This document shows positions 34,065 through 46,672 of a stretch of 64,000 nucleotides of DNA, in pieces. The stretch comes from Leucosporidium creatinivorum. Lineage: Eukaryota; Basidiomycota; Microbotryomycetes; Leucosporidiales; Leucosporidiaceae. The DNA lies in the NCBI GenBank assembly GCA_001600635.1, contig BCKL01000003.1, forward strand, positions 1,592,928 through 1,656,927, given 5' to 3'. The notes under the pieces were generated by a model that ran no database searches, was not told the origin of the DNA, and was given only the letters and a program-made list of their open reading frames with translations. Positions within the stretch are counted from its first letter, which is position 1, and each line of letters begins with the position of its first letter. The position numbers and the translations under genes were made by a program.

Positions 34065-36979
34065 CTACTGCGAATCCGAGTTGCGATCGAGTCCAAGCTG
34101 CGAGACAACGGCGTTAGCGAAAGATCTCACCTCTCAGACATGAGAGAAAGGAAGCCGAAGGCGATGGGAGGCTCACCTTCTCTGCGTAAGACGGGTAGTT
34201 GGTAATGAACTGGATTTGAGCCTTGGTAGCCTGTTAACGCAAACGAGAAAGGGTCAGCTCGCGATTCGGCCGAGGTAGCGGCCTCTCGGCGATGGCGAGT
34301 CCAACGTACGCATTCGTAGGTCAACGCGTTGATGAGCTCGGGCTCCGTCCTGCTCATCTCTGCACTCTTCTCGAACATCTTGACGGCCTCGTGCACCTTG
34401 TTCTGTTGTAGCAGGAGCTGGGCCAGAGTAGCGATGGCGACGTCGCATTGCTCGTCTGATTGGGGTCGGGAGAAGGTCAGCTGGGGATCGCGGGTGCTCG
34501 GTCGAGGCGAGTCGAGGGCATACCGATGGCGATAGCCTCGCGGCAGATGGCCTCGGCGGCCGAGTAGTCTTGCTTCCACTGGAAGATGGAGAGAGCCTTG
34601 TTGACGAGAGGCAGGGCGTTGCGAGGAACGCTGTAGGGGGATAAAGGTCAGCGAATGAGTCTGTAGATGATCGAGGGGCTACTCACGTGTTCTTGTCGAG
34701 CTCAATCGACTGCTCAAAGTTGGCCACGGCCTCCTCGTACTGGTTCTGGTCGAGCAAGAGCTCTCCATAGTAGTTGAACACCTCGGGCGAAGCAGGGTGG
34801 TCCTTGATGAACCTGCGGAACTGGTGCATGGCCTTCTCGACCGACTTGTTCTTGTACTGGGCGACGGCCATTTGGATGTGCGAGAAGATGAAGGTGGGGT
34901 CGATCTCGGAGGACCGGCGGTACTCGGCGATGGCGCGGTCGAACTCTTGGGTGATGAAGTAGACCTGACCGCGGTGGTAGAAGCTGGTGGGGAGCAGGGA
35001 CAGGTCAGCTTCGGCGCAGCGGGAGGGAGCTCGGCGAGATCGGAAACTCACACATCGGCGTTCTCGGGGTCAATCTCGAGGGCCCGCTCAAAGTCTTTGA
35101 ACGCCTCCTCGGGCTGCTGCAGCTCCATGTGCACGCTAGCCTTCTTGACCCAGCTCTGCGCTCCAGTAGGCCAGATAGTCGTGCTCTCGTCAAGGTCGGT
35201 GAGCGCGCCGGCAGCATCGGACATAATGAACTTGAAGGTGGCGCGCATGTTGAGGGCGGCGGCCCTGCCTTCGGGGGCGGAGATGTCCTGCTCGAGAGCC
35301 TCGTGGAAGAGAGTGAAGGCGTGGTGGAAGTCCTTGGCGTCCAGAGCGTCGAAGGCGAGTTGGAGGGTGCGGTCGCCCTGCGAAGGGTTGGTGGGAAGAG
35401 TGGGGTGGGCTTCTGTAGGTGTGAAGTATCGAGTCAGTGCTGTATCGACTTTCAAAGCGAGCGAGCGAGACGCACGAGGACGGAAGGCTTCGAGGTAGGC
35501 CTTGATGAAAGTAGGGGAGGGCAGGCGGGGTTCCCGAGTCTTGATGAGCTCGGCGGCCTTCTCGGTCGCGAGCTTCTTCATGACCTTCTCGACCGAGACC
35601 TGAGTCGACTCGGTTGCGAAGTTGTCGATGATGGCGGCGGCGGTGAAGTCTGTGAAGCGAGCGGAAAGTCAGCTACGGGCGAGGTGAGCCGTTGGGAGCT
35701 TGGACGTACCGCAAAGGGCGAGGTACAGCGACTCGACGCCTCCAATCGACTCCCGAGCGGTTCCACGGCGGTTGAGAGCCTTGATGTAGCTCGGGTCTAA
35801 CCGAAGCGCCGAAGTGCAGTCCTCGACGACCTTCTCCTGCTGGCCCATGTTGGTGTAGCCTGTTCGAGATAGCGAAGTCAGCTCTGTCGCTAGCAGTCAG
35901 CGGTCTTCAGAGAGCCAAATCACTCACATGCAGCTCGGTTGCTGTAAAAGACGGCCTGCTCCTCGCACTCGATGGCCTTGGTGTACTGCACAACGGCCTC
36001 GGGGAACTTCTTCGCCGAATAGAGCTTGTTTCCCTTGGCCTTGAGCGACAGAGCGAGCTTTGATCGCTCGGCGCGGTCCATAATCTCGAGGTCGGCTTGC
36101 GAGGGAGCTGGGGGCAGTGGGGAAAGGATGTTAGCTCGGTGCAAAACGTTTTTTAAAGGACAATGAGGCAGTTGCATCGACGAGCGAGATCGAGTCGAAG
36201 GGTGATGCATCAGTTGTCACGAACAACCTCGGCTGACCCTGCCTCGACTACCTCCTCGCCGAGCGTTGAACTGCGTCCGCTGACCCCGGCTGACGCACGC
36301 GAGAGCTCGGGATGGGGGACTAGCACTACAGCGAGGTCTAGTGAGCCTCACTGCCTAAGCATCTTCCCATCAACGCCGCCGCCCCTCGCGAGAAAGCGTC
36401 ATCTGCCGTGAGAGACCGCTCCAGCTGCCGACAAAGCTGCTGCGAGCCTCTGGGGACTAGCGGAGTGCAGCTGCGAGCAAAGCGATAAACGATCTGACCT
36501 CCCGCTACACTGTAGCCAGGAGCGCGAGCCGAAAGCGCCCGTTCGTCCAGCTGTGCTCCTCCTGCAACTCGCTCTTCATACGCTCCGCCGAAGCTGTAGC
36601 CGAACAGCCTCAGCCGTCCAAGACTCTCCCGAGATTCCCACCAAGTCCCTGCAGCACGCTCGAACTCACCAGAATCGGCCTCAACATCCTTCTCGCCCGC
36701 CGCGCTCTTCTCGCTCTCACTGGTCTGTCCCGCCGCGGCGGTGGACCCAGCTACACCTTTATTCTTCTTGCTCTTCTTCTTCTTCTTCTTCTCGCCGTCC
36801 AATCCTGCTCCTCCTCCGCTCGACGATCCAGCCGAGCCCGAGGAAGCGCTGGTGGTGAGGTAGTAAGCTCCAGCGGCGGAAGCGGCGACGGCGGCGGTCA
36901 AGAGGAGGGCCCGACGGTGCGAGGTGATGAAGGTCGAAAGGGAAGAGGTGGCCGTAGCGGGGACTGGTGTAGCTGACAT
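34065..36979 (-). CDS. TOM70: Mitochondrial import receptor TOM70
   Basis: Outer-membrane TPR receptor that accepts carrier and other hydrophobic precursors from Hsp70/Hsp90. Ten coding exons (36670-36979, 35928-36107, 35710-35859, 35476-35649, 35052-35412, 34687-34983, 34524-34630, 34310-34455, 34177-34230, 34065-34097) give 603 aa, as in yeast. The N-terminal anchor is [19 protein letters not shown] at residues 23-41, followed by a Lys-rich linker. TPR clamp helices include [20 protein letters not shown] and [20 protein letters not shown]. Later repeats include [20 protein letters not shown], and the end is [20 protein letters not shown]. Intron 1 is about 560 nt, far longer than the rest. 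Confidence 0.95.
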
Positions 36980-37322
36980 GGCGATATAGACGATGTTGTG
37001 GGAGCTGGTCAACCCTCCGTCGAAGGGGAAGGCACTTTTACGATGACGACGGGTTGAGTTGTTCACCTCGCTTGTTGCAGTGTGGTAGCTGGCTGGTATT
37101 ATGTATTTAGACAGATTTGTATCACCAGCTCGCTGCGTCCTCTTTAGTGAGCTGAAGAAGTGCCGAAACCGAGCGATTCGGCCTTTGCGAAGGATCTACG
37201 AGACTGTACAGCATCCTCCTCCGCCATGATCACGTCTCGCGGCCTCTCCATTGTCTACTACCTGGGTCTGCGAAACGTCGACTATCGAACGTCCTTCGCC
37301 GGCGAGAAAAAGAAGCCGAAAG
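36980..37322. other. Intergenic, no supported gene
   Basis: TOM70 promoter region. No other feature is recognised. Confidence 0.4.
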
Positions 37323-37595
37323 TCAGCGCCGAACCTCTTCGACCGAGCCAAGCAAGCTCAACTCACCTTGTGCATCTCGCTGCATACCCTGAAAGTTTCT
37401 TCGAGGTTCAGACCCGGGATGTGAGCCTGGTGCTTGGGCATGACTACCGGTCACCCACTCCGAGTCGGTGTATTGCGAGGGCGAGCTCGGCTTGTCCTTC
37501 TTCACCAGTTGCTGTCGGAGGATAGGGAGTTCGGCAACAGCTCGTTTAACACGCGTCAGTGTGAGACCCACGTAGATGATTGCGATGAGAGCCAT
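37323..37595 (-). CDS. Possible small membrane-anchored protein (weak)
   Basis: An ATG at 37595 opens a frame with a short hydrophobic start (MALIAIIYVGLTLTRV) and then a polar segment. It is followed by gtgagt near 37369, and the exon chain cannot be continued convincingly. An alternative reading in another frame gives GLNLEETFRVCSEMHK before the same donor. No family is recognised; it could be noise. Confidence 0.25.
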   Translation of the reverse strand: MALIAIIYVGLTLTRVKRAVAELPILRQQLVKKDKPSSPSQYTDSEWVTGSHAQAPGSHPGSEPRRNFQGMQRDAQGELSLLGSVEEVRR

Positions 37596-39239
37596 GGCAC
37601 GGAGCGAGGCAGGTAAGAGTGAGGGGGTTGGGAAGGAGGTCCCGAGAATGTTGATGGAGGGAAGTGCACGGGGTTGGTCGAGGGCGATTTGATGAGTAAG
37701 GAGAAGAGTAGCGATGTAGGAAAGCCTGCCGCTCTAAGTCCCGAAATACGTTCCTGCGAAGGCGAGTACGAGCGCCGACACAAAGTCCGAGCAGCAAGCG
37801 CGAGCAGCCCGAAGTAGCGACGGGACGTATCTACGTCTCGAGTCGAGCTTGCGACACGTGCAAGAGGATCTCGTGTGTCAAGTCAGCTCAGCAGAGAAGA
37901 CAGCAGCCCTCTTGGCTCCCGGGCTTTCTTCGCAGCTCCACAGATTCCTCCGAGTCCCCTTTGCCTGCACCGAGCTTCGACGAGAAGGACCCCTTGGTTC
38001 AGCGAGAGCTAACCCTCAGCGATATTATCACGCTCAGAGCACTTCCTGCTGCCCGCAGCAGTTCCATCGCCCGCTTCTTCAAGCATGGCAACCTGAACCG
38101 GGTGCGCCGAGCTGGCTCCGAGCTCAGTCTGCGGGCGAAGTGAGCACGCGACGTGCAGACAGTACGCGTCTTAAGACCCCGCCGAAGGTTTGCAGTCCTC
38201 CAGACCCATCGGAGCAGCCGTCGGCCCTACAAGGCCGGAGGCTGATCACCGAAGCTGGGGGCTGAACCTCTTGCCCGTCCTCTTCGAGCTGATACAGCTG
38301 GAGCAAATAAGGAGGTCGGCTGGTGATATATCTCCGATCCAATCTTCCCACCGTACTCCACCAGCCGACCCTCGACGGCCACTGCAGCAAGCGAAAGAGG
38401 TGCATGAGACAGCTCACAACGAGCAGCAACAGAAAGCGGCTTTGCCGGCGCTCAAATACGTACACTACGGCTCTGAATGCATTTGACCAACCTCTGCGAG
38501 CAGCGCACCGCTTGCCATCGCTGACAGCAGGCGGAACAGGTGCAAGCGAGCACGATCCCCCTGCTCGGCGTGAGCTCGATGGCTTGCCTTGGGAGGCTGG
38601 GCAGAATGTACGGAGACATCGGGCGCCCAGCATCGGGTCGCTCTCAAGATCAGCAACTTGCGGCGGCTTGCAGGTCCCGCTACAAGAGTGACACAGGTCG
38701 TGAGCTCAAAGCGAGTCCCATGTGGAGATTCGGCGCTTAGCAGCGCCCGGAGGACAAAGTAACCATCACGGATCGCTCAGCATAGGTGAGAAGCAAATAT
38801 ACATGAGTGCGGTCCTCACCGCTCACGACCCTCGACCCTGGCCGGTCGAGGTCACTGCCGAGCATCGAGACGGCGAGACCATCTCCCGCCATCGTTCATG
38901 GACTGAAGTTTCCGCACAGCGAACGCATCCAGACGAGCATAAGGAAGGCTTTTCACGCTCCGTACGTACTGTGTGGCCCAAGTGCTGCTGCTTGGCTCTC
39001 AAGGCGGATCCGGAGTGCGCCGAGCAGAGCCCTCCTTTCTGCCTTCTTACTCGGCCCTGTTCTGCAGCTCATGGAAATTCCCAGCTTGTTTGCAGGAGGC
39101 TTTCCGGTGTATCACCCCCGTCAATGCCATTCTCAGAGGCAGCAGCGGGCAGAGCGAAGCGTAGAGTGCCCCGCGAAAGTCAGGCTTCACTGGGAGAGTC
39201 TGCCCCGCGTCGCTCCAGAGTGAGCATTTTTCTGCAAGA

Positions 39240-39261
39240 CCCCCCCCCCCCCCCCCCCCCC
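39240..39261 (+). repeat. Poly-C tract, about 22 nt
   Basis: Uninterrupted run of C on the plus strand, followed by tcccctcg. Confidence 0.9.
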
Positions 39262-39346
39262 TCCCCTCGTCGCCAGAAGCTCATTCGCCGGGCACAAAAG
39301 AGAGCTCGGTTTTGTCAGCAAAATATACAGAGCCCGGTCGCCTCCG

Positions 39347-39387
<41 letters not shown>
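39347..39387 (+). repeat. Poly-C tract, about 41 nt
   Basis: Second uninterrupted C run, 85 nt downstream of the first. The exact length may not be reliable, since homopolymers are hard to sequence. Confidence 0.9.
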
Positions 39388-40870
39388 ATACAATCAGTGG
39401 TGAAGAAGTGAAGGGCCTTTCGCATGGTCGTGCAACCGGCTGAGTGCCCTGCTCCCTGAACAGAGCAACTCGAGCCGCGATCGCCGAGCTGGCCCCAGCC
39501 TCTCCAAGGGTCCACAAGTTACAAGCTCACGTCTGGCGTGTGGCTGTGTATGTAGAAGATCGGGCATCCATCACAGCAGCGGAGCTCGCCTCCCTATAGG
39601 AGAAGCGAGGCTCATCGCCGAAGGGAGGGTGGGAGCTGGCGAAAACCTCGGCCAGTGTAAGCAACTACTGGAGCCCAGCGATATGAGGAAGTACATAAGC
39701 TGTGGAACTTTGACTGCTCGTCAACATCTCATCATTGACCGACCAGTCGCCTTCGGCAACCAGCCAGTGAAGCGAAAGAGGGCCGAGCGAGTGCAGCGCT
39801 CGGCGTTGGCTCAGCTCGGATTCAGCTCGAGGCAGGCTCATTGCTGCGATGCACGCCGTCGACCCGTCGCATACCACATCACTCACGACCGCTGTTCGGG
39901 AAAGACGCTGAGAAGGGAGCCAACAGCTGCATCAGGCGAGAGAGCGAGTTGGCTCGGCGTAGAGAGAAAGGCTGCCAGACCGCCCCTGGTCGAGCATGCA
40001 GCGGCGGAAAAATGTACTCGAGTCATCTCCCGACAAGAACAAGCAGCCCCCCACCCGTCATCCTCGACGGCGAGCGAGAGAGCTGCAGTCGAGGTTGAGA
40101 GGCCCGCTCAGAGCCCCCAGGCGAGCGAAACGTGAGCTCGGAACGCACAGCATAGCGTACGACTCGGCAACACATCTCGTGCTATCTCTTACCCCCTCGT
40201 AGTTCTTACTACGAGAGAGACACGAGAGGAGCAGCGAGCTCGAGAGTCGGTCGGGATTCAGCGGCTTGGAGCTGTAGCTGAGTGCAGCAGAGCAGGCGCG
40301 GAAGCAGTATGGCTGTAAGGTGATACTCTGAGTGAATCAACAGTCGAGCAAACGAGACAAGTAAGAAGCAGCAGGAGACGGTCAAAGCTCAAGCCTCAGC
40401 TCAGCTCCAGTCCAAGTCCAAGCTCAAGCTCAAGAGAGGGTCTCGCTTCTGCTACAATTCAAGCTCACCTCTTTCGGTCGAACAAAAGGAGGAGCTACAA
40501 GGCTACAGCTCCCGCCTTCGTCTGCACTTCCCTACAGCAGCGGGCCCTCTTCGAGTGCACCTACCTCCGACCTCACGCGCCCCCTCGTCGCTCTTCGGCT
40601 CGCCTCTTCGCTCTTCTCGTGCCGTTGCCAGGGCAGCTACGAGTATAGCAGAGTATTGGTGAGTCACTGCTCTAGTGTAGCGCGCCCCTCGGCTCATCGT
40701 ACAGCAGAGAACTGACCCTCTTTGTTGCGTTGCTCCACCACCTCATCCGCCTTGCTCGCTCTCTACCAGGCGCTCTTCAGCTTTTTGTGCACCGAGCTAG
40801 GTAGGAGGGTATCGCTGCCTGAGAGCTGTGTAGTAACTGACCCTCGTTCTACCACAGAACCGACCTCAAG

Positions 40871-43800
40871 ATGAGTACCGCGTCTACCGAGCCGCCCTCC
40901 GGCTCACCAGCAGGGACAGGCCTGTCCAACCCGATTCCAATGGCAGCGGTAGCAACGTCGCATGTCGACCAACCCGGCTCGCACTCCCCTCCGCAACCGC
41001 CGCTCGCCTTCTCCCCTTCGGACCATTTCAACTCGTCACCCCCAGCTCCACCGCCGCTTACGCTGGACACCTCAACCGACCCGCTCGTACAGCACAAGCA
41101 ACACCCAGCAGACCTCGTCTCATTGCAGAACCCCGACCCGCACACTTCCCCGCCCGCCTCGCCAGTAGAGAGCTCCACGGACCACCACCATCACGCTCAC
41201 TCGTTCTCCCAGGCGTTCGACGACGACGACCAGTCGGCTGCCTCGTTCCCTACAGCAGAAGGCGGATCGCATCACCATGGTCGAGGCGCAGCCAGCTCCA
41301 TCCTCAGCGCGAGTGAGAATGGAGTGACGCTCGGGCACGGCAGCGAGGGAGGGCACGGGCATGCCGATTCGCCGAGGCTGAATGGGAGGAGGAGAAGTGG
41401 GAGTGCTTTCGGGGATAGTCAGGTGTTGGTCGAGTCGGATGCTGAGGGGGAAGAGTCGCACGCGGAAGACGGCGAGGAGCAGGACGGCGAGGAGCAGAAC
41501 GGCGAGGGAGAGGAAGCAGGAGATCAAGTCGAGTCACTCGTACCTCTCGCATACAGCGCCAACCACTCTACCACGCCCTGGCCGATTCCCTCCGCCAATG
41601 CGACCCCTCGGAAATCTCACGGCCGAAGTCAGTCCGTCGCCTCCCCTTCCACCTCCCGCCCTCCTTCCTCTTCCTCCTCGCCCCGCCAGCCCCCATCAAC
41701 TTCAGCATCCAACGAACGGCCGTCTTCCTCGCGCGATGGCACTTCCGCCGAGCGAGAACGGGAAAGGGAGCGGGAACGAGAACGAGAACGGCGAGGGGAC
41801 CGGCGGGACCGAGAACGGGAGAGGGAGCGGGAAGCTGCTGGCGCCAATGGGAGAGAGAAGGAGCCACGGAGTGGAGAGAAGGAGCGGGAGAAGGAGAGTA
41901 CGAGGAGCCGGAGGGTTCTCGGCGAGTGGACGATGAGCAAGACGCTCGGCGCGGGTAGCATGGGCAAGGTCAAGCTTGGCATCAGTGGAGTCACTGGAGA
42001 GAAGGTGTGTCGACTTTCTCTCTCCTCTTTCACCTCCGACCGAGCTTACCGCTGACACTCGCCGCTTCTCTCTCAGGTCGCCATCAAAATCATCCCCCGC
42101 TTCACCTCCACCGCCGCCGCCAACCGACCCCCACCGAAACCCTCATCCAAGGACGCCGCCGCCGCTCCCTCCGCCTCCGAAGAGAAGGAGTTCAAGCCTC
42201 CGACCGCCTCTTTCCTCGCCAAAGCCGCCGCCAAGGATCAGAGCAAGGAGGTTAGGACAATGAGGGAGGGTAGTCTGAGTCTGCTGCTGCATCATCCGTA
42301 TGTGTGTGGGATGAAGAGTATGATGCTGTACCCCGTTCGTCCACCTCTCGCTCGATCCCGCTCTCTCGGCGCTCGCTGACCTCCCTTTCTCTCGCCCTAC
42401 CTCCCTTCGACCTCGACACCAAATTGATCACGCAGAACCACTACTACATGATCTTCGAGTACGTCAACGGCGGCCAGATGCTCGACTATATCATCTCCCA
42501 TGGACGCCTGCGGGAACGGAGCGCGAGGAAGTTTGCGAGGCAGATTGGGAGTGCTCTGGAGTACTGCCACGCCAATTCGATTGTGCACCGAGGTGAGTAC
42601 TTGGTTCTTCTCTTTGAGTGCTCGGGCGACGGCTCTGCTTGAGTTGGCTGAGTGTGGGAGAAGCGGACGAGGAAGGTGGGGAGCGCCGAGGCTCGACGAC
42701 GATCACTGACCCTCGCCCTCGCACTGCGACAGACCTCAAAATCGAGAACATCCTCATCTCAAAGACGGGCAACATCAAGATCATCGACTTTGGCCTCTCG
42801 AACCTCTACTCCCCGACCTCCCACCTTTCGACATTCTGCGGTTCCCTCTACTTTGCCGCTCCCGAACTCCTCAACGCCAAGCCCTACACAGGTCCCGAGG
42901 TCGACGTCTGGAGCTTCGGTATCGTCCTCTACGTCCTCGTCTGCGGCAAGGTACCCTTCGACGATCAGAGCATGCCGGCGCTGCATGCAAAGATTAAGAG
43001 GGGCCAAGTCGAGTACCCTGGATGGCTGAGTGCTGGTGAGTGGTCTGCTTCTCGTTTCTGACTGTCTCTCTCGACGAGCGTAGAGGAAGCGATCGCCGAG
43101 CCGAGCTGACCTCGCCCATCGCTCAAACAGAATGCAAGCACCTCCTGTCGCGCATGCTTGTCACCACTCCCGCCTCCCGCGCCACTCTCACAGAAGTCCT
43201 CGCTCACCCTTGGATCGTCAAGGGCTTCTCCGGCCCTCCCGCCTCTCATCTCCCTCCTCGCTCTCCCCTCCGCGCCGACGACCTCGACCGCGAGATCATC
43301 AAAGGCATGGTCGGCTTCGAACTCGGCTCGGACGACGAGATCTATGAGAAGTTGAGGGACGTACTGTCGAGCGATGGATATCGGCAGGCGGTGAGGATGT
43401 GGGAGGGGAGGAGGGCGGCGGGGTTGGGGAGCCTGGGGGAGAAAGAGGAGGGGAGGGAGAGCGACAAGGAGCGGCCAGCGACGAGGGTTGATGGCAAGGA
43501 TATGAAGGGGCTGGGGAGGAGCCCGACGAACAAGAGGTTCAGTGGGTTGGGATTCTACGGCAAGAAGCTGGCGGGAGGGCTCAACGCTGCGTTCAGCGCC
43601 GGAGGGTCGGGAGGAGCGAGGAGTTCGGACGACTCGGATGGAGGAGGAGGAAGTCATGGTCCCTCAAACGGGCATCATGCAGGAGTAAGGGCCGAGTCCC
43701 TCGATCCCACGAGGGGATACCACCCGCTCATCTCGCTCTACTTTCTCGTAAAGGAGAAGGTCGAGCGCGAGAAGATCTGGGGACCAGGCGTCTTTGCTTC

Positions 43801-45555
43801 CTCCACTCTGTCCCTCAACGGTCCTCCTCCACCTCCCGCTCCCGCCATGGCCTACCAAGCCGGCTCGGGCCCAATCCCCGTCGCTCCTCCTCCCACCGTT
43901 TCGGGCATCAAGCCTCCTCCCTCCGCGCTCTCCGCCACAGCTCCCAGCGACGTCTCCGCCCCTCCCATCGCTTCGCCTCTCATCCCCATGACACCTCAAC
44001 CTCGTCAACGAGCGACAGGCGAGGAGTACCCTCAGCACCCTTCCACCGCGCCTCAAGGATCTCGAGTGGGAGACGACTACCGCTTCGCCTCCAACTCGGC
44101 CTCGAAACGCTCCTCGTTCCACCCCGCCTCCTCGGCGCCCAACACTCCCGTCCTCACCTCCCAATTCGCTCAGCGCCCTCGGTCTTCCTACGAGCCCGCT
44201 TCGCCGACGCCTCAGCGCACCTCGCACATCATCGACCGCACAGGCTCGGGCGTCGGCTCGCACACTCAACAAGAGCCTTCCTCCTCCCTCGCCGCCCCCG
44301 ACGACGTTCCCCTCTCGTCTTCGCCTTCAGGCTTCGCTCGCCGCTTTGGCTCGCTCCTCGGTCGATCCTCCTCGACCAACGCGGACTTCAAGCCCGGCCA
44401 TCGTCAACGCGCTTCCATCGCCGGCACCTCCCACCGCGCCAGCACCAAGACGCCCGCCTCGGCCCTTCCTCAGGTCACCGAAACGAGCATTCGCGCCTCG
44501 GGCAGCGACGTGCCGCTTCCGAGCCCACCAGAGGGCAAGGCGGTCCATCGCTCGAGCACGGTCGGCGAGCTCAGCCCCAACAGGCATCAGAGGGGGGTGT
44601 CGATGGGAGCGGAGAGCTTGGGACGATCGACCATCGGCGCAGGAGCGGCGGGAGACAGGAGGAGGATGGTCAGCATGAGCTCGAGCTCGCGCCCCCGGAC
44701 CTCGGGAGACGTGCAGAACATGTTCGACGAGGTCGAGGAAGAGTTGACCGACTCGGCTGCCACGGGAGGAGCGCCATCTACGGCGCAGGATCGACACCAC
44801 CAGGACGAGCCACCGCATCAGCTTCAGCAGGACGTCGGCTTCGTTGGACGAACCGCTTCCGCTTCGGGCGCTGGATCCGACCAGGCCAAGCCCGTCTGGC
44901 TCAAGGGGCTCTTTTCGGTCACCACCACTTCAACCAAGCCCATCGCCACAATTCGATCTGACCTCATTCGCGTGCTGGATCGTCTCGGAGTGCAGCATCG
45001 CGACGTCAAGAGCGGATTCGAATGCGCTCACGTGCCGAGCATCGACCTGTCGAGCGTTGGAGCGGGCAAGAAGGATCAAGGCGGGAGGGGCACGATTCGG
45101 CGACGGGCGAGCAACCTCCTCCTCTCGAGCGGCGGGAGTCGCAAGGACAAGGACTCGACCACCGCCAACGCCGACGACTCTTCGACTTCGCTCGGCAACG
45201 CTCAAGGAGGAGGCCCTACACACGCCGCCTCGTCCACCTCGTTCGACCCCATGTCCCCGACCCTCGACTCGCAAGCTCAAGGATCGCCGAACCAGCCCCA
45301 AGCCGCTCGCTTCAACTCGTCGACCGCAGAAGGCAGCAGCGTCTCGAGCGAGTTGATCGTCAGGTTCGAGGTGTTCATTGTTCGGATGCCTCTGCTCCCC
45401 GGCATCAGCGGACTGCAGTTCAGGAGGATCGGAGGCAACGCCTGGCAATACCAGATGCTCGCTCGCCGAGTTCTCGCCGAGCTCAAGGTTTGTTGCTGGT
45501 CTTCGTTTGATTCGTCGCTCTGTAGCTGATTTTCCTCTTCTCACTACAGCTCTGA
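40871..45555 (+). CDS. KIN1: KIN1/PAR-1 family polarity kinase
   Basis: Ser/Thr kinase of the Kin1/Kin2-MARK family, which acts at the cell cortex in polarised growth and exocytosis. Exons 40871-42004, 42077-42334, 42436-42592, 42733-43035, 43131-45487 and 45550-45555 give 1404 aa. A disordered N-terminus of about 350 residues ends in an Arg/Glu repeat. The kinase domain shows [47 protein letters not shown] and [16 protein letters not shown], with an insertion after VAIK (residues 388-440). A long Ser/Pro linker leads to a C-terminal KA1 domain, [19 protein letters not shown] then [16 protein letters not shown]. The final exon codes only Leu and stop, matching the family's ending. Confidence 0.95.
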
Positions 45556-45834
45556 TCGTCGCCTCTTGATTATTTCTCCCTTCCCACCACACACGCCCTC
45601 CTCGTTCGTATAGCAGAGCTCCCTCTCCTCTCTTCAGCTCTCTTCCCCCTTCGTTTGGTTACTCATGATAATTACGCAAAAAGCATCGTTCGACTCAAGC
45701 CGATCCTGAGAGCCTTCGCTGCAGCTTTCGAGAGACCGCCCGAGCGAACGACTTGGCCGCGAGAGGTCGACTCGTCTCTTGCCCTCCCGCTTCTCGCTTC
45801 GTTTTTCTCAAGTCCACCTACGCCGCCTCGGACT

Positions 45835-46672
45835 ATGGAGCACACTACACCTAGCAGCGCTACCAACTCGGACAGCGAGGAGAGCTACCAGACCGAGCCT
45901 CTGCTCCCCAGCACGGTCAGCGACGAGACGGAACAGCAGCCCGCCGGACAAGAGCAGCCTCGCGAAACGGCGAAGCAAGAGAGGTTGTGCGTGGCTCAGA
46001 GCTCTGAGATTTCAGTGGACTAACCCTCCTCCGTTGCTAGGCGTCGTAGGACGTCTCTCCTTCTCGGCTTCGCCGTCCTCTCGATTTGGATCGCCCACCT
46101 CTCTTTCAGCATCGCTCGACGAGCTCTAGCCTGGTCGAGCCGCTCTGGAAGAGTATCGAGCAAGGAGCGTTCGAGATGGATATGACCGAGCTGTACTTCG
46201 ACGCGCAGAATGCCGCCGCTGCGAGGTGGTCTTTGGCGCGATTCGCGAACGGCTCGTAAGTTCGGCGTTGTTCCCTTCTCAGTTTCGGCCTACGTCTGTC
46301 TCGTCAAGGAGTGTCTGACCCTTTCTTCCAACATCATCAGCGAAGAATGGGTACCCCGTCTACAACACTCGCCGCAAATGGACCTTCGGCTACAGCTCGA
46401 CGTCGCCCTTCCTCGGCGATGAGATCCTCGTCAGCTCGTGCGTTATCGACCTGGACCACACCTGCGAGTCTTCTCCCGACTCTCCCGACAAGGAGGTCCT
46501 CGGCTTTGAGCTCGCTTTGGCCGAGACGGACGACACGCACAAGGGTTGGTGGGAAGCAAGGACAGCTGGTCAGGCGTTTAAAGCTGGAGCGGAAACTCGT
46601 CTTCCACGCCGAAGCTCCCACATTATCTTCGCCGCTTAACGTCACCATCTACTCGATTGCTAAGCATTGAGC
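45835..46672 (+). pseudogene. Decayed paralog of the type II membrane protein
   Basis: Opens with an acidic segment containing YQTEPLLPSTVSDE, like TEPLLPKDEG of the gene at 15966. Then follow a hydrophobic segment (SLLLGFAVLSIWIAHLSF), KWTFGYSSTSPFLGDEI matching FWSYGYTSPRPYLGRKV, and LVFHAEAP near the end. These pieces lie in three frames and no GT-AG introns I can find reconcile them: the hydrophobic segment, the SIEQGAFEMDMTELYF segment, the GYSS domain and the last block are each shifted. Either the gene is a pseudogene or this stretch holds sequence errors. It follows KIN1 by 280 bp. Confidence 0.55.

Larger units (their letters stand above)
37596..40870. other. Gene-poor stretch with poly-C tracts
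   Basis: About 3.3 kb without a supportable gene. Open frames of 100-230 codons at 38722-39411 run through the poly-C tracts as polyproline and show no family. The last 200 nt before 40870 carry acceptor-like ctaccacag upstream of the KIN1 start, so a 5' UTR intron of KIN1 is likely there. Confidence 0.4.

Noticed and set aside
39240-39387. Poly-C tracts as telomere or centromere repeats
   Set aside because: Pure homopolymers without the T/A-containing unit of telomeric repeats, and flanked by unique sequence.
38722-39411. Plus-strand frame ending in polyproline
   Set aside because: Runs through the poly-C tracts; no start context or domain.
43664-44272. Minus-strand frame opposite KIN1
   Set aside because: Shadow of the Ser/Pro linker of the kinase.
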